Positions 15,092 to 25,723 of a stretch of 64,000 bases of DNA are shown piece by piece. Origin of the DNA: Asanoa siamensis (GTDB taxonomy: Bacteria > Actinomycetota > Actinomycetes > Mycobacteriales > Micromonosporaceae); the NCBI RefSeq assembly GCF_016862555.1, contig NZ_BONE01000031.1, forward strand, positions 1 through 64,000, given 5' to 3'. The notes beneath the pieces were generated by a model. The model made no database searches. It saw only the letters and a program-made list of their open reading frames with translations, and was not told the DNA's origin. The position numbers and the translations under genes were made by a program. How positions within the stretch are numbered: the stretch's first letter is position 1; each line of letters starts with the position of its first letter.

Positions 15092-15406
15092 ATGAGGCGG
15101 GCATGCTTCACCTTCCTTTTACGACCAGGGTGCGAGTCGGAGTACGAACGTCGGCACCGGGAGGTGTGGCCGGAGTTGCAGGACGTGCTGCGCGCCTCGG
15201 GCGTACGCAACTACACGCTCTTCCGGCACGGCCGCACGGTCATCGCCTACTGCGAGTGCGAGCCGGACGCACCGACCGCTTTCGGCCTGGCGGGCGCCAG
15301 CGAGGTGAACGCCCGCTGGTCGGCCTGGTTCGAAGACGTCATCGAGGAGCTCACCGACTCCGACGGCAACCTCCGTTACGCCGCCGAGGTATGGCATCTG
15401 GATTAG
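15092..15406 (+). CDS. rhaM: L-rhamnose mutarotase
   Basis: The 104-residue protein has exactly the length of E. coli RhaM/YiiL and conserves its YERRH block (Tyr18, His22). It also keeps WPEL and the RWSAWF counterpart of RWWKYM. RhaM interconverts the alpha and beta anomers of L-rhamnose, so that import and the next enzyme are not limited by slow mutarotation. ATG 15092 is chosen because it restores that length; an upstream in-frame codon at 15047 would give a 15-residue extension unlike the family. It is the strongest pointer to the substrate of the whole region. L-fucose mutarotases belong to a different family. Confidence 0.85.
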   Translation: MRRACFTFLLRPGCESEYERRHREVWPELQDVLRASGVRNYTLFRHGRTVIAYCECEPDAPTAFGLAGASEVNARWSAWFEDVIEELTDSDGNLRYAAEVWHLD

Positions 15407-15437
15407 CGTCCGAGCATTGGTCGGCCTTGCCGATCGC

Positions 15438-16196
15438 TCAGTAGGCCAGCCAGCCGCCGCTGACGTTGAGGATCGTGCCGGTGACGAAGGCGGACTCGGG
15501 GGAGGCGAGGAAGAGCGTGGGGCCGACGAGGTCTTCCGGCTGGCCGACGCGGCCCAGTGGGGTCGCCGCGACGATCGCGTCGATCGCCGCGCCGCTCAGC
15601 ATCGGTGTGTCCACAATGCCGGGAGCGATGCCGTTGACCCGCACGCCGTAGGGGCCGTAGGTGCGCGCCAGGCCGCGCACCATCGTCGCTACGCCTCCCT
15701 TCGTGGTGGCGTAGACGACGCTCGCGCCGTAACCGCCGGTCCAGAACGACTGCGACGTGTACAGCACGATCGAGCCACCGCCCTGCTCCCGTTGTTGCTC
15801 GGCGACGGCGCGGGCGAGGAAGAAGGTCGCCTTGAGGTTGACGTCGTGCTGGTGGTCCCAGTCGGCTTCGGTCACGTCGGGCACCTCCTGGCGGCGCAGC
15901 ACCGCCGCGGTGTGCACCAGCACGTCGAGCCCGCCGAGCCGGGCAGCGCACCCTTCGGCCAATGCCTGGGCGCCGTCCGCGCCGGACAGGCGGACCGGCA
16001 GCGTTGTGTGCCCGCCTCCGGGCAGGGATTCGGCCAGCGCGTCGAGCGCGTCGCCATCCACATCGGAGAGCGCCAGCCTGGCCCCGGCCCGGGCGAGTCC
16101 GTTGGCGAGCGCGTAGGCGATGCCACCGCAAGCGCCGGTCAGCAGGACCCGTCGCCCCGCGAGCGAGTGGGCGCCACGGTCGGGCTCGGTGGTCAC
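15438..16196 (-). CDS. SDR-family sugar/sugar-acid dehydrogenase
   Basis: The 252-residue SDR has TGACGGIAYALANGLARAG as cofactor site (a GxxGG variant), the NAG-equivalent VHTAAV near residue 90 and the catalytic YATTKGG near 160. The C-terminal VTGTILNVSGGWLAY is typical of sugar and sugar-acid SDRs (3-oxoacyl reductase/glucose dehydrogenase type). Asp in SDVDGD suggests NAD(H). GTG 16196 overlaps the enolase stop. A role as L-rhamnose 1-dehydrogenase or as the 2-keto-3-deoxy-acid dehydrogenase of the diketo-hydrolase route would fit. Sequence alone does not decide. Confidence 0.82.
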   Translation of the reverse strand: MTTEPDRGAHSLAGRRVLLTGACGGIAYALANGLARAGARLALSDVDGDALDALAESLPGGGHTTLPVRLSGADGAQALAEGCAARLGGLDVLVHTAAVLRRQEVPDVTEADWDHQHDVNLKATFFLARAVAEQQREQGGGSIVLYTSQSFWTGGYGASVVYATTKGGVATMVRGLARTYGPYGVRVNGIAPGIVDTPMLSGAAIDAIVAATPLGRVGQPEDLVGPTLFLASPESAFVTGTILNVSGGWLAY

Positions 16197-17353
16197 CGCG
16201 CCACCGTCCAGCGCTCGACGAAGTCGGGGTCGAGCTCCCAGCCAAGACCGGGGGCATCGGTCAACACCAGCTCGCCGTTCTCCAGCGGGGGACGGTTCGC
16301 CACGAGGTTCCACCAGAACGGGTCCCGCTCGGGGTGGAAGCACTCGGCGTACGTGCCGTGCGGCACGCTCGCGAGCAGGTGGGTGGAGACCTGCGGCTCC
16401 TCGTGATGCCCCATCTGAACGTCGTACGCCGTGGCGATCGCGGCGGCGCGGCGCCACGCCGTAGGCCCGCCGCTCCAGGAGGCGTCGAAGTTGCAGACGT
16501 CGACCGCGCCTGACTCCATGAGGTCGCGGCAGCCGGACGGGGAGAGCTCGCTCTGCCCGGCGCAGACCGGGATGCCGCCGCGCATGCGTACGTCGCGCAG
16601 CGCGCGGCGGTCGTTGGCCCATTGCACCGGTTCCTCGAACCAGCGGATGTCCAGGTCGGCGACCCGCCGGCACAGGTCGAGCGCCTCGCCGGTGGAGTAG
16701 CCCTGGTTGGCGTCGATGGCGATGACAAAGCCGGGCCCGGCGGCCTCTCGCGCCGCTTGGATCCGCGCCGCGTCGACGGCGGGTGTCCGGCCGCCGACCT
16801 TGAACTTGATGCCGGCCAGCCCCACCTCCTGGTAGTAGGCGATCTCGTCGGCGATGCTGCCGAGCGGCTCGCCGTAGTAGCCGCCGATGGCGATGAGCGG
16901 GATCCGGTCGCGGTAGCCGCCCCAGAGGCGCCACAGCGGCTGCTCCAGCGCCTTGCCGACGGCGTCCCACACGGCCGTGTCGACACCGGCGACCGCGACC
17001 AGGCCGAGTCGGCGGTCGCGCAGGATGTTGAAGGTCGCCGGGTACGCCGCCTTCCACACCTGTTCTGTACGCATCGCGTCCATGCCCAGCAGGCGTGGGG
17101 CGATCTCCTGCTGGACGATCGCCTCGATGTCCAGCAGGGACTTGTCCTCGTCGCCGACGTACGCCTCGCCGGTGACTCCGGCGCTCGTGCGGATCCGGAT
17201 GATCAAGGTGGCACGGTGGGTCATCCGGTAGTAGCTGCCCCGAAACTCACGGGCCAGCGGGGCGATCAGCGGGATCGTCTCGATGGACGCGATCGGAAGG
17301 CGGGCAGCGGGGCGCGCGGTCGTGGCTCCCTGGACGGGCGAGATCGATGACAC
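16193..17353 (-). CDS. Enolase-superfamily sugar-acid dehydratase
   Basis: The 386-residue protein starts at GTG 17353 with AGGAGG eight bases upstream. It carries the KxK catalytic pair (AGIKFKVGG), metal ligands Asp (AIDANQGYS), Glu (WFEEPVQW) and Glu (CAGQSELS), and a His in VQMGHHEEP. This is the mandelate-racemase-type active site used by many sugar-acid dehydratases. It is the first gene of a two-gene operon with the SDR and has a perfect TGGAA-N4-TTCCA operator in its leader. L-rhamnonate or a related 6-deoxyaldonate is a reasonable substrate, by context only. Confidence 0.85.
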   Translation of the reverse strand: MSSISPVQGATTARPAARLPIASIETIPLIAPLAREFRGSYYRMTHRATLIIRIRTSAGVTGEAYVGDEDKSLLDIEAIVQQEIAPRLLGMDAMRTEQVWKAAYPATFNILRDRRLGLVAVAGVDTAVWDAVGKALEQPLWRLWGGYRDRIPLIAIGGYYGEPLGSIADEIAYYQEVGLAGIKFKVGGRTPAVDAARIQAAREAAGPGFVIAIDANQGYSTGEALDLCRRVADLDIRWFEEPVQWANDRRALRDVRMRGGIPVCAGQSELSPSGCRDLMESGAVDVCNFDASWSGGPTAWRRAAAIATAYDVQMGHHEEPQVSTHLLASVPHGTYAECFHPERDPFWWNLVANRPPLENGELVLTDAPGLGWELDPDFVERWTVAR

Positions 17354-17387
17354 CGAGGGGGCCTCCTGAACGCCCTGTAACGGCCAG

Positions 17388-17407
17388 TCCTGGAAACCAT
17401 TCCAGGA
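17388..17407 (-). promoter_or_regulatory. LacI operator in the enolase/SDR leader
   Basis: TCCTGGAAACCATTCCAGGA has perfect 8-bp arms around a 4-base centre and ends 35 bases before the GTG at 17353. On the minus strand a weak promoter, TTGGCC-17-TACGAG, lies immediately upstream, placing the operator at the start of transcription. Confidence 0.7.
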
Positions 17408-17524
17408 CCTCGTACGCCGGACGGTAGACCTGGCCAAAGGTTTCCCGCAAGCCCCCTGCGCTCCAAGAAGGCTGCCTATACCAGCCAGTATGTAACGATC
17501 ACGTCGTCCTCGGTGTTCACACCC

Positions 17525-17585
17525 TTGACATCTGGTTAGCGCGCGGTCTACCAATAGCCAACTTGCGCTGGAATCATTTCCAGCG
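17525..17585 (+). promoter_or_regulatory. Promoter and LacI operator of the ABC importer operon
   Basis: TTGACA (17525-17530) is followed after 18 bp by TACCAA (17549-17554) as a weak -10. CGCTGGAATCATTTCCAGCG (17566-17585) has perfect 8-bp arms around TCAT and sits across the expected start of transcription, 21 bases before the ATG of the binding protein. Confidence 0.7.
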
Positions 17586-17606
17586 AATCCGTAAGGAGGC
17601 AGCCAG

Positions 17607-18686
17607 ATGAGGCCGAGTCACCATCGGCGGCGAGTCAGAGGTGTCTCGCTGTCCTTGGCACTGGTCGCCGCGCTAGGCGTGGTCAGCGCCTGCGGCGGCG
17701 GGACGAACGATTCACCCTCCGCGACGCAGCAGACCGGCGCGAGCAGCGCCGCCGCGGGGGACAGCGGGCCACAGTTCGTCGACTTCCGGACCGTCGAGCC
17801 AGGGAGCGGCGCCGGCCTGAAGTTGGGCTACATCTCCCTGTCCGAGGCGGTGCCGTTCATCAAGCTGGTCAGCGACTCGATAAAGAAGCAGGCCGAGGCG
17901 GCCGGCGCTGAGCTGGTCTTCTGCGACAGCCAGGGCGATGCGGCCAAGGCCCTCGAGTGCGCCCGAAACTTCAAGACCCAGGGTGTGCAGGGCTACCTGA
18001 ACTTCCAGCAGGACGCCAAGGCCGCCGCGGCCATCTGTCAGGCCGGTCCGCAGGTCCCGGTCGTGGCGATCGACATCCAGCAGGATCCCTGTCAGAAGGC
18101 GTTCATGGGCGCCAACAACGACCGGGCCGGCTTCATCGCCGGCGAGGCGGTCGGAAACCACGCGAAGAGCCAGTGGGACTGCCAGTACGACGGCTTCGTC
18201 TCGCTGGAGCAACCGGAGGCCGGCGCGGTCAACGAGGCTCGAATGGGTGGCTACCGCAAGGGTTTCGAGAGCGTCTGCGGGCCCGGCTCGGTCAAGAACC
18301 TCAAGAAGGTGAACGCGTTCCGGGTCGACATGGCGCGGACCGCGGTGGCCGATGTGTTGACCTCGCTGCCCGGCGCCAAAAAGATCATCGTGGTGGGGAT
18401 CAACGACGACTCCATCCTCGGCGCGCTCGCCGCCGCTCGCACGGTGGGCCGCCAAGGCGATGTCTTCGTCGCGGCCCAGGGCGCGGACCCATCCTCGTGG
18501 TGCGAGATCAAGTCCAACCCCAACTGGATCGCGGACACGGCCTACTTCCCGGAGCGATACGGCGAGATCGGTATCCCCTACCTCATCGACCTGGTCAAGA
18601 ACAAGTCTGTCCCGGCGAACCTGCTGGTCAACCACCAGGCCGTGACGAAGGACAACGTCGAGCAGCTGTACCAGCCGAGCTGCTGA
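17607..18686 (+). CDS. Sugar ABC transporter substrate-binding lipoprotein
   Basis: The 359-residue protein has a lipoprotein signal with lipobox VVSAC, acylated Cys at residue 29. It then has a type I periplasmic-binding fold of the ribose/rhamnose class (LKLGYISLSEAVPFIKLVSD and later GINDDSILGALAAARTVGR). Several Cys residues in the mature part are unusual for this family and could form disulfides. It is first in an operon with the ATPase and permease, and has a LacI-type operator directly before its start. The position next to rhaM makes L-rhamnose or a rhamnose-containing oligosaccharide a candidate ligand. Confidence 0.88.
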   Translation: MRPSHHRRRVRGVSLSLALVAALGVVSACGGGTNDSPSATQQTGASSAAAGDSGPQFVDFRTVEPGSGAGLKLGYISLSEAVPFIKLVSDSIKKQAEAAGAELVFCDSQGDAAKALECARNFKTQGVQGYLNFQQDAKAAAAICQAGPQVPVVAIDIQQDPCQKAFMGANNDRAGFIAGEAVGNHAKSQWDCQYDGFVSLEQPEAGAVNEARMGGYRKGFESVCGPGSVKNLKKVNAFRVDMARTAVADVLTSLPGAKKIIVVGINDDSILGALAAARTVGRQGDVFVAAQGADPSSWCEIKSNPNWIADTAYFPERYGEIGIPYLIDLVKNKSVPANLLVNHQAVTKDNVEQLYQPSC

Positions 18687-18711
18687 CCACGGAACCGAGG
18701 TGGAGGCGCCA

Positions 18712-20214
<1,503 letters not shown>

Positions 20215-20232
20215 CTGCCGGGAGATCCCCAC

Positions 20233-21249
20233 ATGACCCAGCTGACGTCCGATCCGCAGGCCGCCGGGCCGCCGCCGGTCGAGACCACTGCCGTCCTGAC
20301 CGCCACACGCCCAGGCCGGTCCCTGCCCGAACTGGCGGGCCTGCTGGTCGTACTGGTGGTGCTGATCGGATTCTTCGCCTGGCGCAGTCCCTACTTCTTC
20401 AACGTGGACAACTTCCTCAACATCCTCACCGCCATCGCGGTAACCGGGATCATCGCGATGCCGGGCACGATGCTGCTGGTGTCCGCCCAGGTCGACCTGT
20501 CGGTAGGCTCGGCGGCGGCGTTCTGCGGGGTCGTGCTGGCGGTGGTCGCGGAGAGCAGCGGCCTGGCCGCCGGCGTTCTCGTCGCGCTCCTGGCCGGGCT
20601 GGCGCTGGGCGTCGCCAACGGCTTCCTGGTCACGGTGGTCAAGGTCAACGCGCTGATCACGACGCTCGGTACGCTCGCCGTGCTGCGCGGCTTCACCCAG
20701 CTCACCGCCGACGGCCAGACCGTACTGCTGGGGATCGGGTTCGGCTGGCTCGGCACCGCCCGCCCGCTGGGCATTCCGCTGCCGGTCATCCTGCTGGCCG
20801 TGGTCGTCGCCGCGTCGTTCGTGGCCATGCGCTACACCGTCTTCGGCCGGTCGCTCTACGCCATCGGTGCCAACGCCGCAGCCGCGCGGCTCGTCGGCAT
20901 CCGCAACCGGGCGGTCATCTTCGCCGCGTTCGTGCTCTCGGGCCTGGCCGCCTGCCTTGCGGGCCTCATCCTTACAAGCCAGCTCTCCGCGGCGTCGCCG
21001 ATCGCCGCAAGCGGCCTGGAACTCAGCGTGATCACCGCGATCGTCCTGGGCGGAGCAAGCCTCTCCGGTGGGCGGGGCAGCGTCGGTGGCACGATCGTCG
21101 GCCTCGTCATCATCGGCGTCCTCAACAACGGGCTGATCCTGTTGAATGTCAACACCTTCTGGCAGGACATCGCGCGCGGAAGCCTACTCATCCTCGCGGT
21201 CTCCTTCGACCAGCTGCGCCAGCGCCTCCAACCCAACACACGCGGCTAG
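20233..21249 (+). CDS. Sugar ABC transporter permease (RbsC-like)
   Basis: The 338-residue membrane protein has eight to ten hydrophobic segments. It also has family landmarks: SPYFFNVDNFLNIL, AQVDLSVGSAAAFCG, ANGFLVTVVKVNALITTLGT, and VFGRSLYAIGANAAAARLVG, the coupling region. It works as a homodimer with the two-domain ATPase and the binding lipoprotein encoded just upstream. The ATG follows the ATPase stop by 18 bases with GGGAG in between. Confidence 0.92.
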   Translation: MTQLTSDPQAAGPPPVETTAVLTATRPGRSLPELAGLLVVLVVLIGFFAWRSPYFFNVDNFLNILTAIAVTGIIAMPGTMLLVSAQVDLSVGSAAAFCGVVLAVVAESSGLAAGVLVALLAGLALGVANGFLVTVVKVNALITTLGTLAVLRGFTQLTADGQTVLLGIGFGWLGTARPLGIPLPVILLAVVVAASFVAMRYTVFGRSLYAIGANAAAARLVGIRNRAVIFAAFVLSGLAACLAGLILTSQLSAASPIAASGLELSVITAIVLGGASLSGGRGSVGGTIVGLVIIGVLNNGLILLNVNTFWQDIARGSLLILAVSFDQLRQRLQPNTRG

Positions 21250-21259
21250 GGGAATCCTC

Positions 21260-22312
21260 ATGACGCTTCGGCTTGGCGTTATCGGCGCCGGCTCCTGGGC
21301 CAACGCGGCACACCTGCCAGCCCTCGCGGCCCGCAAGGAGGTGGAGTTCGTGGCCGTGTCACGCAAGGGCGAGCCGGCACTGCGGCGGATACGCGAGCGG
21401 TACGGCTTCACCGAGGCGAGCGAGGACTACCGGGTCGTGGTGGACGCCGGCTGCGACATCGTCGTCGTGGCCAGCCCGGCGGCGTTCCACCACGAACACG
21501 CCAAGGCCGCCCTCATGGCCGGCGCTCACGTGTTGTGCGAAAAGCCTTTCACCATCGAACCGGACCACGCCCGGGACCTTGTCGAGACCGCCCGCCGTCA
21601 CGACCGACAGCTGCTGGTCAGCTTCGGGTGGAACTACATGCCCATCGTGCGGCGGGCCAAGGAGCTGGTCGCGATCGGCGGCATCGGGCACCTGGAGCAG
21701 ATGGCCATCACGATGTCCTCCCAGACCCGCGAGCTGCTCGCCGACCGGGGCGCCTACCCCGACGCCAGCGCCGACTCGGCACCAGAGCCAGCCACCTGGA
21801 CCGACCCGGCGCTCTCCGGCGGCGGGTACGGACAGGCTCAGCTGGCACACGCGCTCGGCCTCGCCCTGCACCTCGTACCGGCCCGGGTGACCGAGGCGTT
21901 CGCCTGGATGTCGCCGTCTCCCAGCGCGGGTGTCGAGCTGCACGACGCGATCGCGCTGCGGTTCGACGGCGGCGGTGTCGGCACACTCGCCGGGGGCTCG
22001 GCCCACCTGGGCGCCGGCGGCAACAAGCACGCGCTCGCGCTACGGGCCATCGGCGACGAGGGCCAGCTACTGGTCGACGTCGAGCGGGAATGCGTCTGGC
22101 TGTACCGCAACGACGGAACCGACGAGCGTCTGGAGCTCGCCGCCGGCGACGGCGCATACGCGTTCGCCGGACCGGCCGACGCGCTCGTCGACGTCGCCCT
22201 CGGCCGCGTCGAGGAGAACCGGGCGCCGGGCGAGCTCGGCCAGCTCACCGTCGAGGCGCTCGACGCAGCGTACCGCTCGGCGGCCAGCGGCAAGCCGGAG
22301 GCGGTGCGGTGA
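21260..22312 (+). CDS. Gfo/Idh/MocA-family sugar oxidoreductase
   Basis: The 350-residue protein has the N-terminal Rossmann motif GVIGAGSWANAAHLPALAA and the EKPF motif (LCEKPFTIEPDHA) whose Lys is catalytic in this family. The C-terminal alpha/beta domain follows. ATG 21260 comes 11 bases after the permease stop. Such enzymes oxidise sugars or keto-sugars (for example inositol, glucose, 1,5-anhydrofructose) with NAD(P). Its stop overlaps the GTG of the second enolase gene, suggesting sequential steps. Confidence 0.85.
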   Translation: MTLRLGVIGAGSWANAAHLPALAARKEVEFVAVSRKGEPALRRIRERYGFTEASEDYRVVVDAGCDIVVVASPAAFHHEHAKAALMAGAHVLCEKPFTIEPDHARDLVETARRHDRQLLVSFGWNYMPIVRRAKELVAIGGIGHLEQMAITMSSQTRELLADRGAYPDASADSAPEPATWTDPALSGGGYGQAQLAHALGLALHLVPARVTEAFAWMSPSPSAGVELHDAIALRFDGGGVGTLAGGSAHLGAGGNKHALALRAIGDEGQLLVDVERECVWLYRNDGTDERLELAAGDGAYAFAGPADALVDVALGRVEENRAPGELGQLTVEALDAAYRSAASGKPEAVR

Positions 22313-23445
22313 CCGGCTCGCGGATCGCCCGAGTCGAGGCATGGCCAGTCGCATACACCGAACCAAACGACCACGATGGACAGCGCTTCGTCACGATCGT
22401 GCGGCTGACGGCCGACGACGGGACCACCGGCTGGGGCGAGGCCGTGACGTTGTTTCGCGAGGCAGCGCTCGCCACGGCGGTGCTGGTGGACGGTCTGGCC
22501 GAGGTGGTCGTCGGCGCTGACGCCGGCCGGCCGGCCGCGCTGTGGCATGCGGTGAAGGAGCAGACCTGGTGGTACGGCGAGGGTGGCATCGCCACGTTCG
22601 CGCTGTCCGCCATCGACATCGCGGCCTGGGACCTGACCGGCCGGCTGCGCGGCGTGCCCGTCGTCGACCTGCTCGGTGGCGCGGTGCATGAGAGCCTACC
22701 GATCTGTGTCACCTCCCACGCCACCATGGCCGACCTGGGCGAGGAGGCCGAGCGGTTCGCCGGCTGGATCGACGAGCTGCGGGCGATCGGCTGCAAGGTC
22801 GGCTTCGGCAAGCGCGGCGAGGCCAACCTCGGCTTCGACCACGACCGGGACATCGCGTTCGTCCGCCGGCTCCGCGGCGCGATCGGCGACGAGCGGCAGA
22901 TCATGATCGACCTCGGGGTGCGGGTGCGGTGGAGCGTCGCCGACGCTGTCCGCCGGGTACGCGGCTTCGAGGAGGAACGCGTCCACTGGGTCGAGGAGCC
23001 GCTGGGTGCGGACAACCCAGCGGGTTACGCGACCCTGAGGGCGAAAACGAACACGTTGATCGCGTACGGCGAGCGGGAGTGGACGGTGAGCGGCTACCGA
23101 CGGATCGTCGACACCGGCACCGTCGACGTCGTCGGCATCGACGCCGGACGGGCGGAAGGGCTGACCGGCTTCATGCGGGCCAGCCAGTATGCCTCCTCGG
23201 CACAGCGGCAGGTCAACGCGCACGCGTTCGCTGGGCCGCTGTCATATGCGGCGGGCCTCGCCGCTTCCCTGGTATCCCCGACCTGCCACCAGATGGAGGT
23301 CGCGCCGCTGGTCAACTCAGCGGTCCGCGACCTCGCACCAACCTTGCCTCGCCCGAGCCACGGCCGGGTCACCGCCCTGCCCGGAGCCGGGCTCGGCGTC
23401 GAGATCGATGAAAGCGCTTTGGGTGCGATGCGCCTCGAGCCATAG
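22309..23445 (+). CDS. Second enolase-superfamily enzyme
   Basis: The 378-residue protein has the enolase-superfamily capping domain, then a barrel with GCKVGFGKRGE where the KxK is altered, metal ligands in MIDLGVRVRW (Asp), VHWVEEPLGADN (Glu) and IAYGERE (Glu), and NAHAF near the usual His position. It differs clearly from the first enolase (16193-17353), so a different acid sugar or a racemase function is likely. GTG 22309 overlaps the oxidoreductase stop. It is the last gene of the importer operon. Confidence 0.8.
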   Translation: MTGSRIARVEAWPVAYTEPNDHDGQRFVTIVRLTADDGTTGWGEAVTLFREAALATAVLVDGLAEVVVGADAGRPAALWHAVKEQTWWYGEGGIATFALSAIDIAAWDLTGRLRGVPVVDLLGGAVHESLPICVTSHATMADLGEEAERFAGWIDELRAIGCKVGFGKRGEANLGFDHDRDIAFVRRLRGAIGDERQIMIDLGVRVRWSVADAVRRVRGFEEERVHWVEEPLGADNPAGYATLRAKTNTLIAYGEREWTVSGYRRIVDTGTVDVVGIDAGRAEGLTGFMRASQYASSAQRQVNAHAFAGPLSYAAGLAASLVSPTCHQMEVAPLVNSAVRDLAPTLPRPSHGRVTALPGAGLGVEIDESALGAMRLEP

Positions 23446-23708
23446 AGAGGTAGGGCCATCACGGCCAATCTGACGCGTGAAGGCAAATTGTAAGCCGCGG
23501 CGGTGAAGCTGGTGGGCAACCGATCCGGTCCCGAGAAGGACCTGTAGCGCACAACACTGTGGACGGACGCGACACGGAGCCCGGGCGGCGCCGCACCTAG
23601 GCGTAGGCCTCGGTTGGGCAGCGGTCCAATGTGGCGTCACGCGATCCCACGGCTGGCCGTGCCACTGTCCGCATCCGCATCCCTCTGACCCCCACAGGAA
23701 GTGAGTCA

Positions 23709-25676
23709 GTGAATCTCTCTCCACCCAGAACGGGCACCCACCCCCGACGTGCGGCCCTGGTCAAGTCGACCGCCTTCGTACTCGGGCTCACCGTGATTCT
23801 CGGCACCGCATCGACCGGAGTCGGCTGGGCGGCCGACCCGCGCGTGGCGGTGACACCCAACGCCGGCCGACTGGCCGATGACATCCTTGATCCCACCGCC
23901 CATGCCCGCATCACCTATGAGGGTTCGGTCAACATCGCCAGCTTCCAGCAGGACGGGCTGTTGACCCACGGCAACTACCAGTACGTCGCCTGGTACCGGT
24001 CCGATGGCCGGGCGACCGTGTCCCGCCGCAGCTTGCCCGGTGGCAACTGGCAGAGTCTCGAGCTCGACGGGTTCCTCGACGCCAACGACTCGCACAACAC
24101 GATATCGATGGCGGTAACGCCCAGCGACAACCGACTCCATATCGCGCTCGGCACCCACGCTGCGGCCCAGCTCTACATCCGCAGCGTTCCTGGCTTGGCC
24201 ACCGGTAACGCGACCTGGTCGTCGCGTTCTTTCGAGGGGCTCCGCCGGGCACTGCCCGGCGCCAGCGGCGCGCCGACTACCTGGACCTACCCCCAGTTCG
24301 AGCTGGTCGGGGGCCGGATGCTGCTCACCTTCCGCGAGGGCGGCAGCAACAACGGGCGCCAAGCGCTCCTCCGCTACAACGACGACCCGGGCGGAACCTG
24401 GACTTTTCTAGGTCTTTTCACTGACTCCACCGGGTCCTACACGAGCCCGTTCGGCGCCAGTCCCAGCCGGAACATGTACCCGCACGGGTTCACGCGGAAC
24501 CCGGTGAACGGCGACCTCGTCATGACCTTCACCTGGCGCGAGCAGAGCAGCGCATGGTGCCATCCGGGTGGGCTCGGCAACCACGACATCGGCTACGCCC
24601 GCAGCTCGGACGGCGGCCGGACCTGGGTCAACAACGGGGGCACCACAATCGGTACCACCGGCTCGGCCGACCGGATCGCGCTGTCCGACCCGCACGTCGT
24701 GGTGCCGATTCCGATCAATCAGGGCATGATCAACTCCGAGGCGCAGGCCTTCGACAGCACCGGCCGGATTCACGTGATGACGTCCCAGTTCAACGCTGCG
24801 GACCTTGCCAGGCTGGGCGGTTGCCACACGTCGACCTACACCCAACGCAAGCAGTACGCCAAGCCGTTCCACCACTGGCGTGAGGCCAACGGCACCTGGC
24901 GCACGATGGAGCTGCCTTTCTACAACAACAGCGCGGGGCGGACGAAGATCCTGTTCGATGCCCACGACACCGCCTACGTCGTGTTGCCGGACGGCCGCAT
25001 CGTGGCCGCCACCGCGGCCACGAACTGGCAGGACTGGCGAGTCGTCTTCCAGGACTCCGCGGTGCGCCCGATCGCCGAACTGACCGTCGACCGGCAGCGA
25101 CTGCGGCGGGACGGCGTTCTCAGCGTCGCCTACATCGAGCAGAGTGTTAACCACGCGCCGTCCGCGTTCCGGGTGGCGGACTTCCAGACCGCGCCGGGTC
25201 AGGGGAACCTGCCCCGGTCCACGGTCCCGGAAGCGGCTCCCGTTCCCTATCAGGGAAGCGCGCCTACCTTCCCGACCGCGACCGCCTCCAGCGCACAGCC
25301 GAACTACCCGGCCCCGCTGGCCGTCGACGGCTCCACCAGCTCCTTCTGGGTCAGCGCGGGCACCACCGAGGGTGCGGGTCCGCAGCCCTCTCGGCCGGAG
25401 ACCCTGACCGTCAACTACGGGAGCGCACGCCGGATCACGGCGGTCACCGTGGTGCCGCGGGTGCCGTTCGGCCCAAGGGCGCTGACCTTGGAAGCCAGGG
25501 TCAACGGAGCGTGGCGAAGCCTGGGCGCGTTCAACCAGCCGGACGCGACCGCTACCTTCGACGTGGCAGACGTTGACGCCGACCAGCTCCGTCTCGTGAT
25601 CACCGCGTCCTATGACGGAACCAAGCCGCCAGAACGAACCCGCAACGTACAGGTAGCGGAGGTGACGGCCAGGTAA
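23709..25676 (+). CDS. Secreted BNR_4-type polysaccharide lyase with F5/8C domain
   Basis: The 655-residue protein starts at GTG 23709 (AGGAAG seven bases upstream) with a signal peptide ending near residue 43 (VGWAADPR). Residues about 70-500 form a beta-propeller of the BNR_4 type, with the DSHNTISMAV and LHIALGTHAAAQLY segments. Related BNR_4 proteins include ulvan lyases and the PL42 L-rhamnose-alpha-1,4-glucuronate lyase that releases rhamnose from gum arabic. A C-terminal F5/8C (CBM32-like) domain spans about 525-655. The 263 bases upstream hold no gene I can support. Next to rhaM, an importer and sugar-acid enzymes, a role in freeing L-rhamnose outside the cell is attractive; a sialidase-like or non-catalytic role is not excluded. 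Confidence 0.7.
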   Translation: MNLSPPRTGTHPRRAALVKSTAFVLGLTVILGTASTGVGWAADPRVAVTPNAGRLADDILDPTAHARITYEGSVNIASFQQDGLLTHGNYQYVAWYRSDGRATVSRRSLPGGNWQSLELDGFLDANDSHNTISMAVTPSDNRLHIALGTHAAAQLYIRSVPGLATGNATWSSRSFEGLRRALPGASGAPTTWTYPQFELVGGRMLLTFREGGSNNGRQALLRYNDDPGGTWTFLGLFTDSTGSYTSPFGASPSRNMYPHGFTRNPVNGDLVMTFTWREQSSAWCHPGGLGNHDIGYARSSDGGRTWVNNGGTTIGTTGSADRIALSDPHVVVPIPINQGMINSEAQAFDSTGRIHVMTSQFNAADLARLGGCHTSTYTQRKQYAKPFHHWREANGTWRTMELPFYNNSAGRTKILFDAHDTAYVVLPDGRIVAATAATNWQDWRVVFQDSAVRPIAELTVDRQRLRRDGVLSVAYIEQSVNHAPSAFRVADFQTAPGQGNLPRSTVPEAAPVPYQGSAPTFPTATASSAQPNYPAPLAVDGSTSSFWVSAGTTEGAGPQPSRPETLTVNYGSARRITAVTVVPRVPFGPRALTLEARVNGAWRSLGAFNQPDATATFDVADVDADQLRLVITASYDGTKPPERTRNVQVAEVTAR

Positions 25677-25723
25677 CCCGGAGGAGAGACGCGGATGTGA
25701 CCGCCGAATGCGGGTCTGTAGGA

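Noticed and set aside
23446-23708. Short frame ITANLTREGKL-stop-AAAVKLVGNRSGPEKDL as a possible transposase start
   Set aside because: It has a stop inside, is under 40 codons, and the resemblance to IS3 OrfA is too weak. No inverted repeats or target duplication were found.
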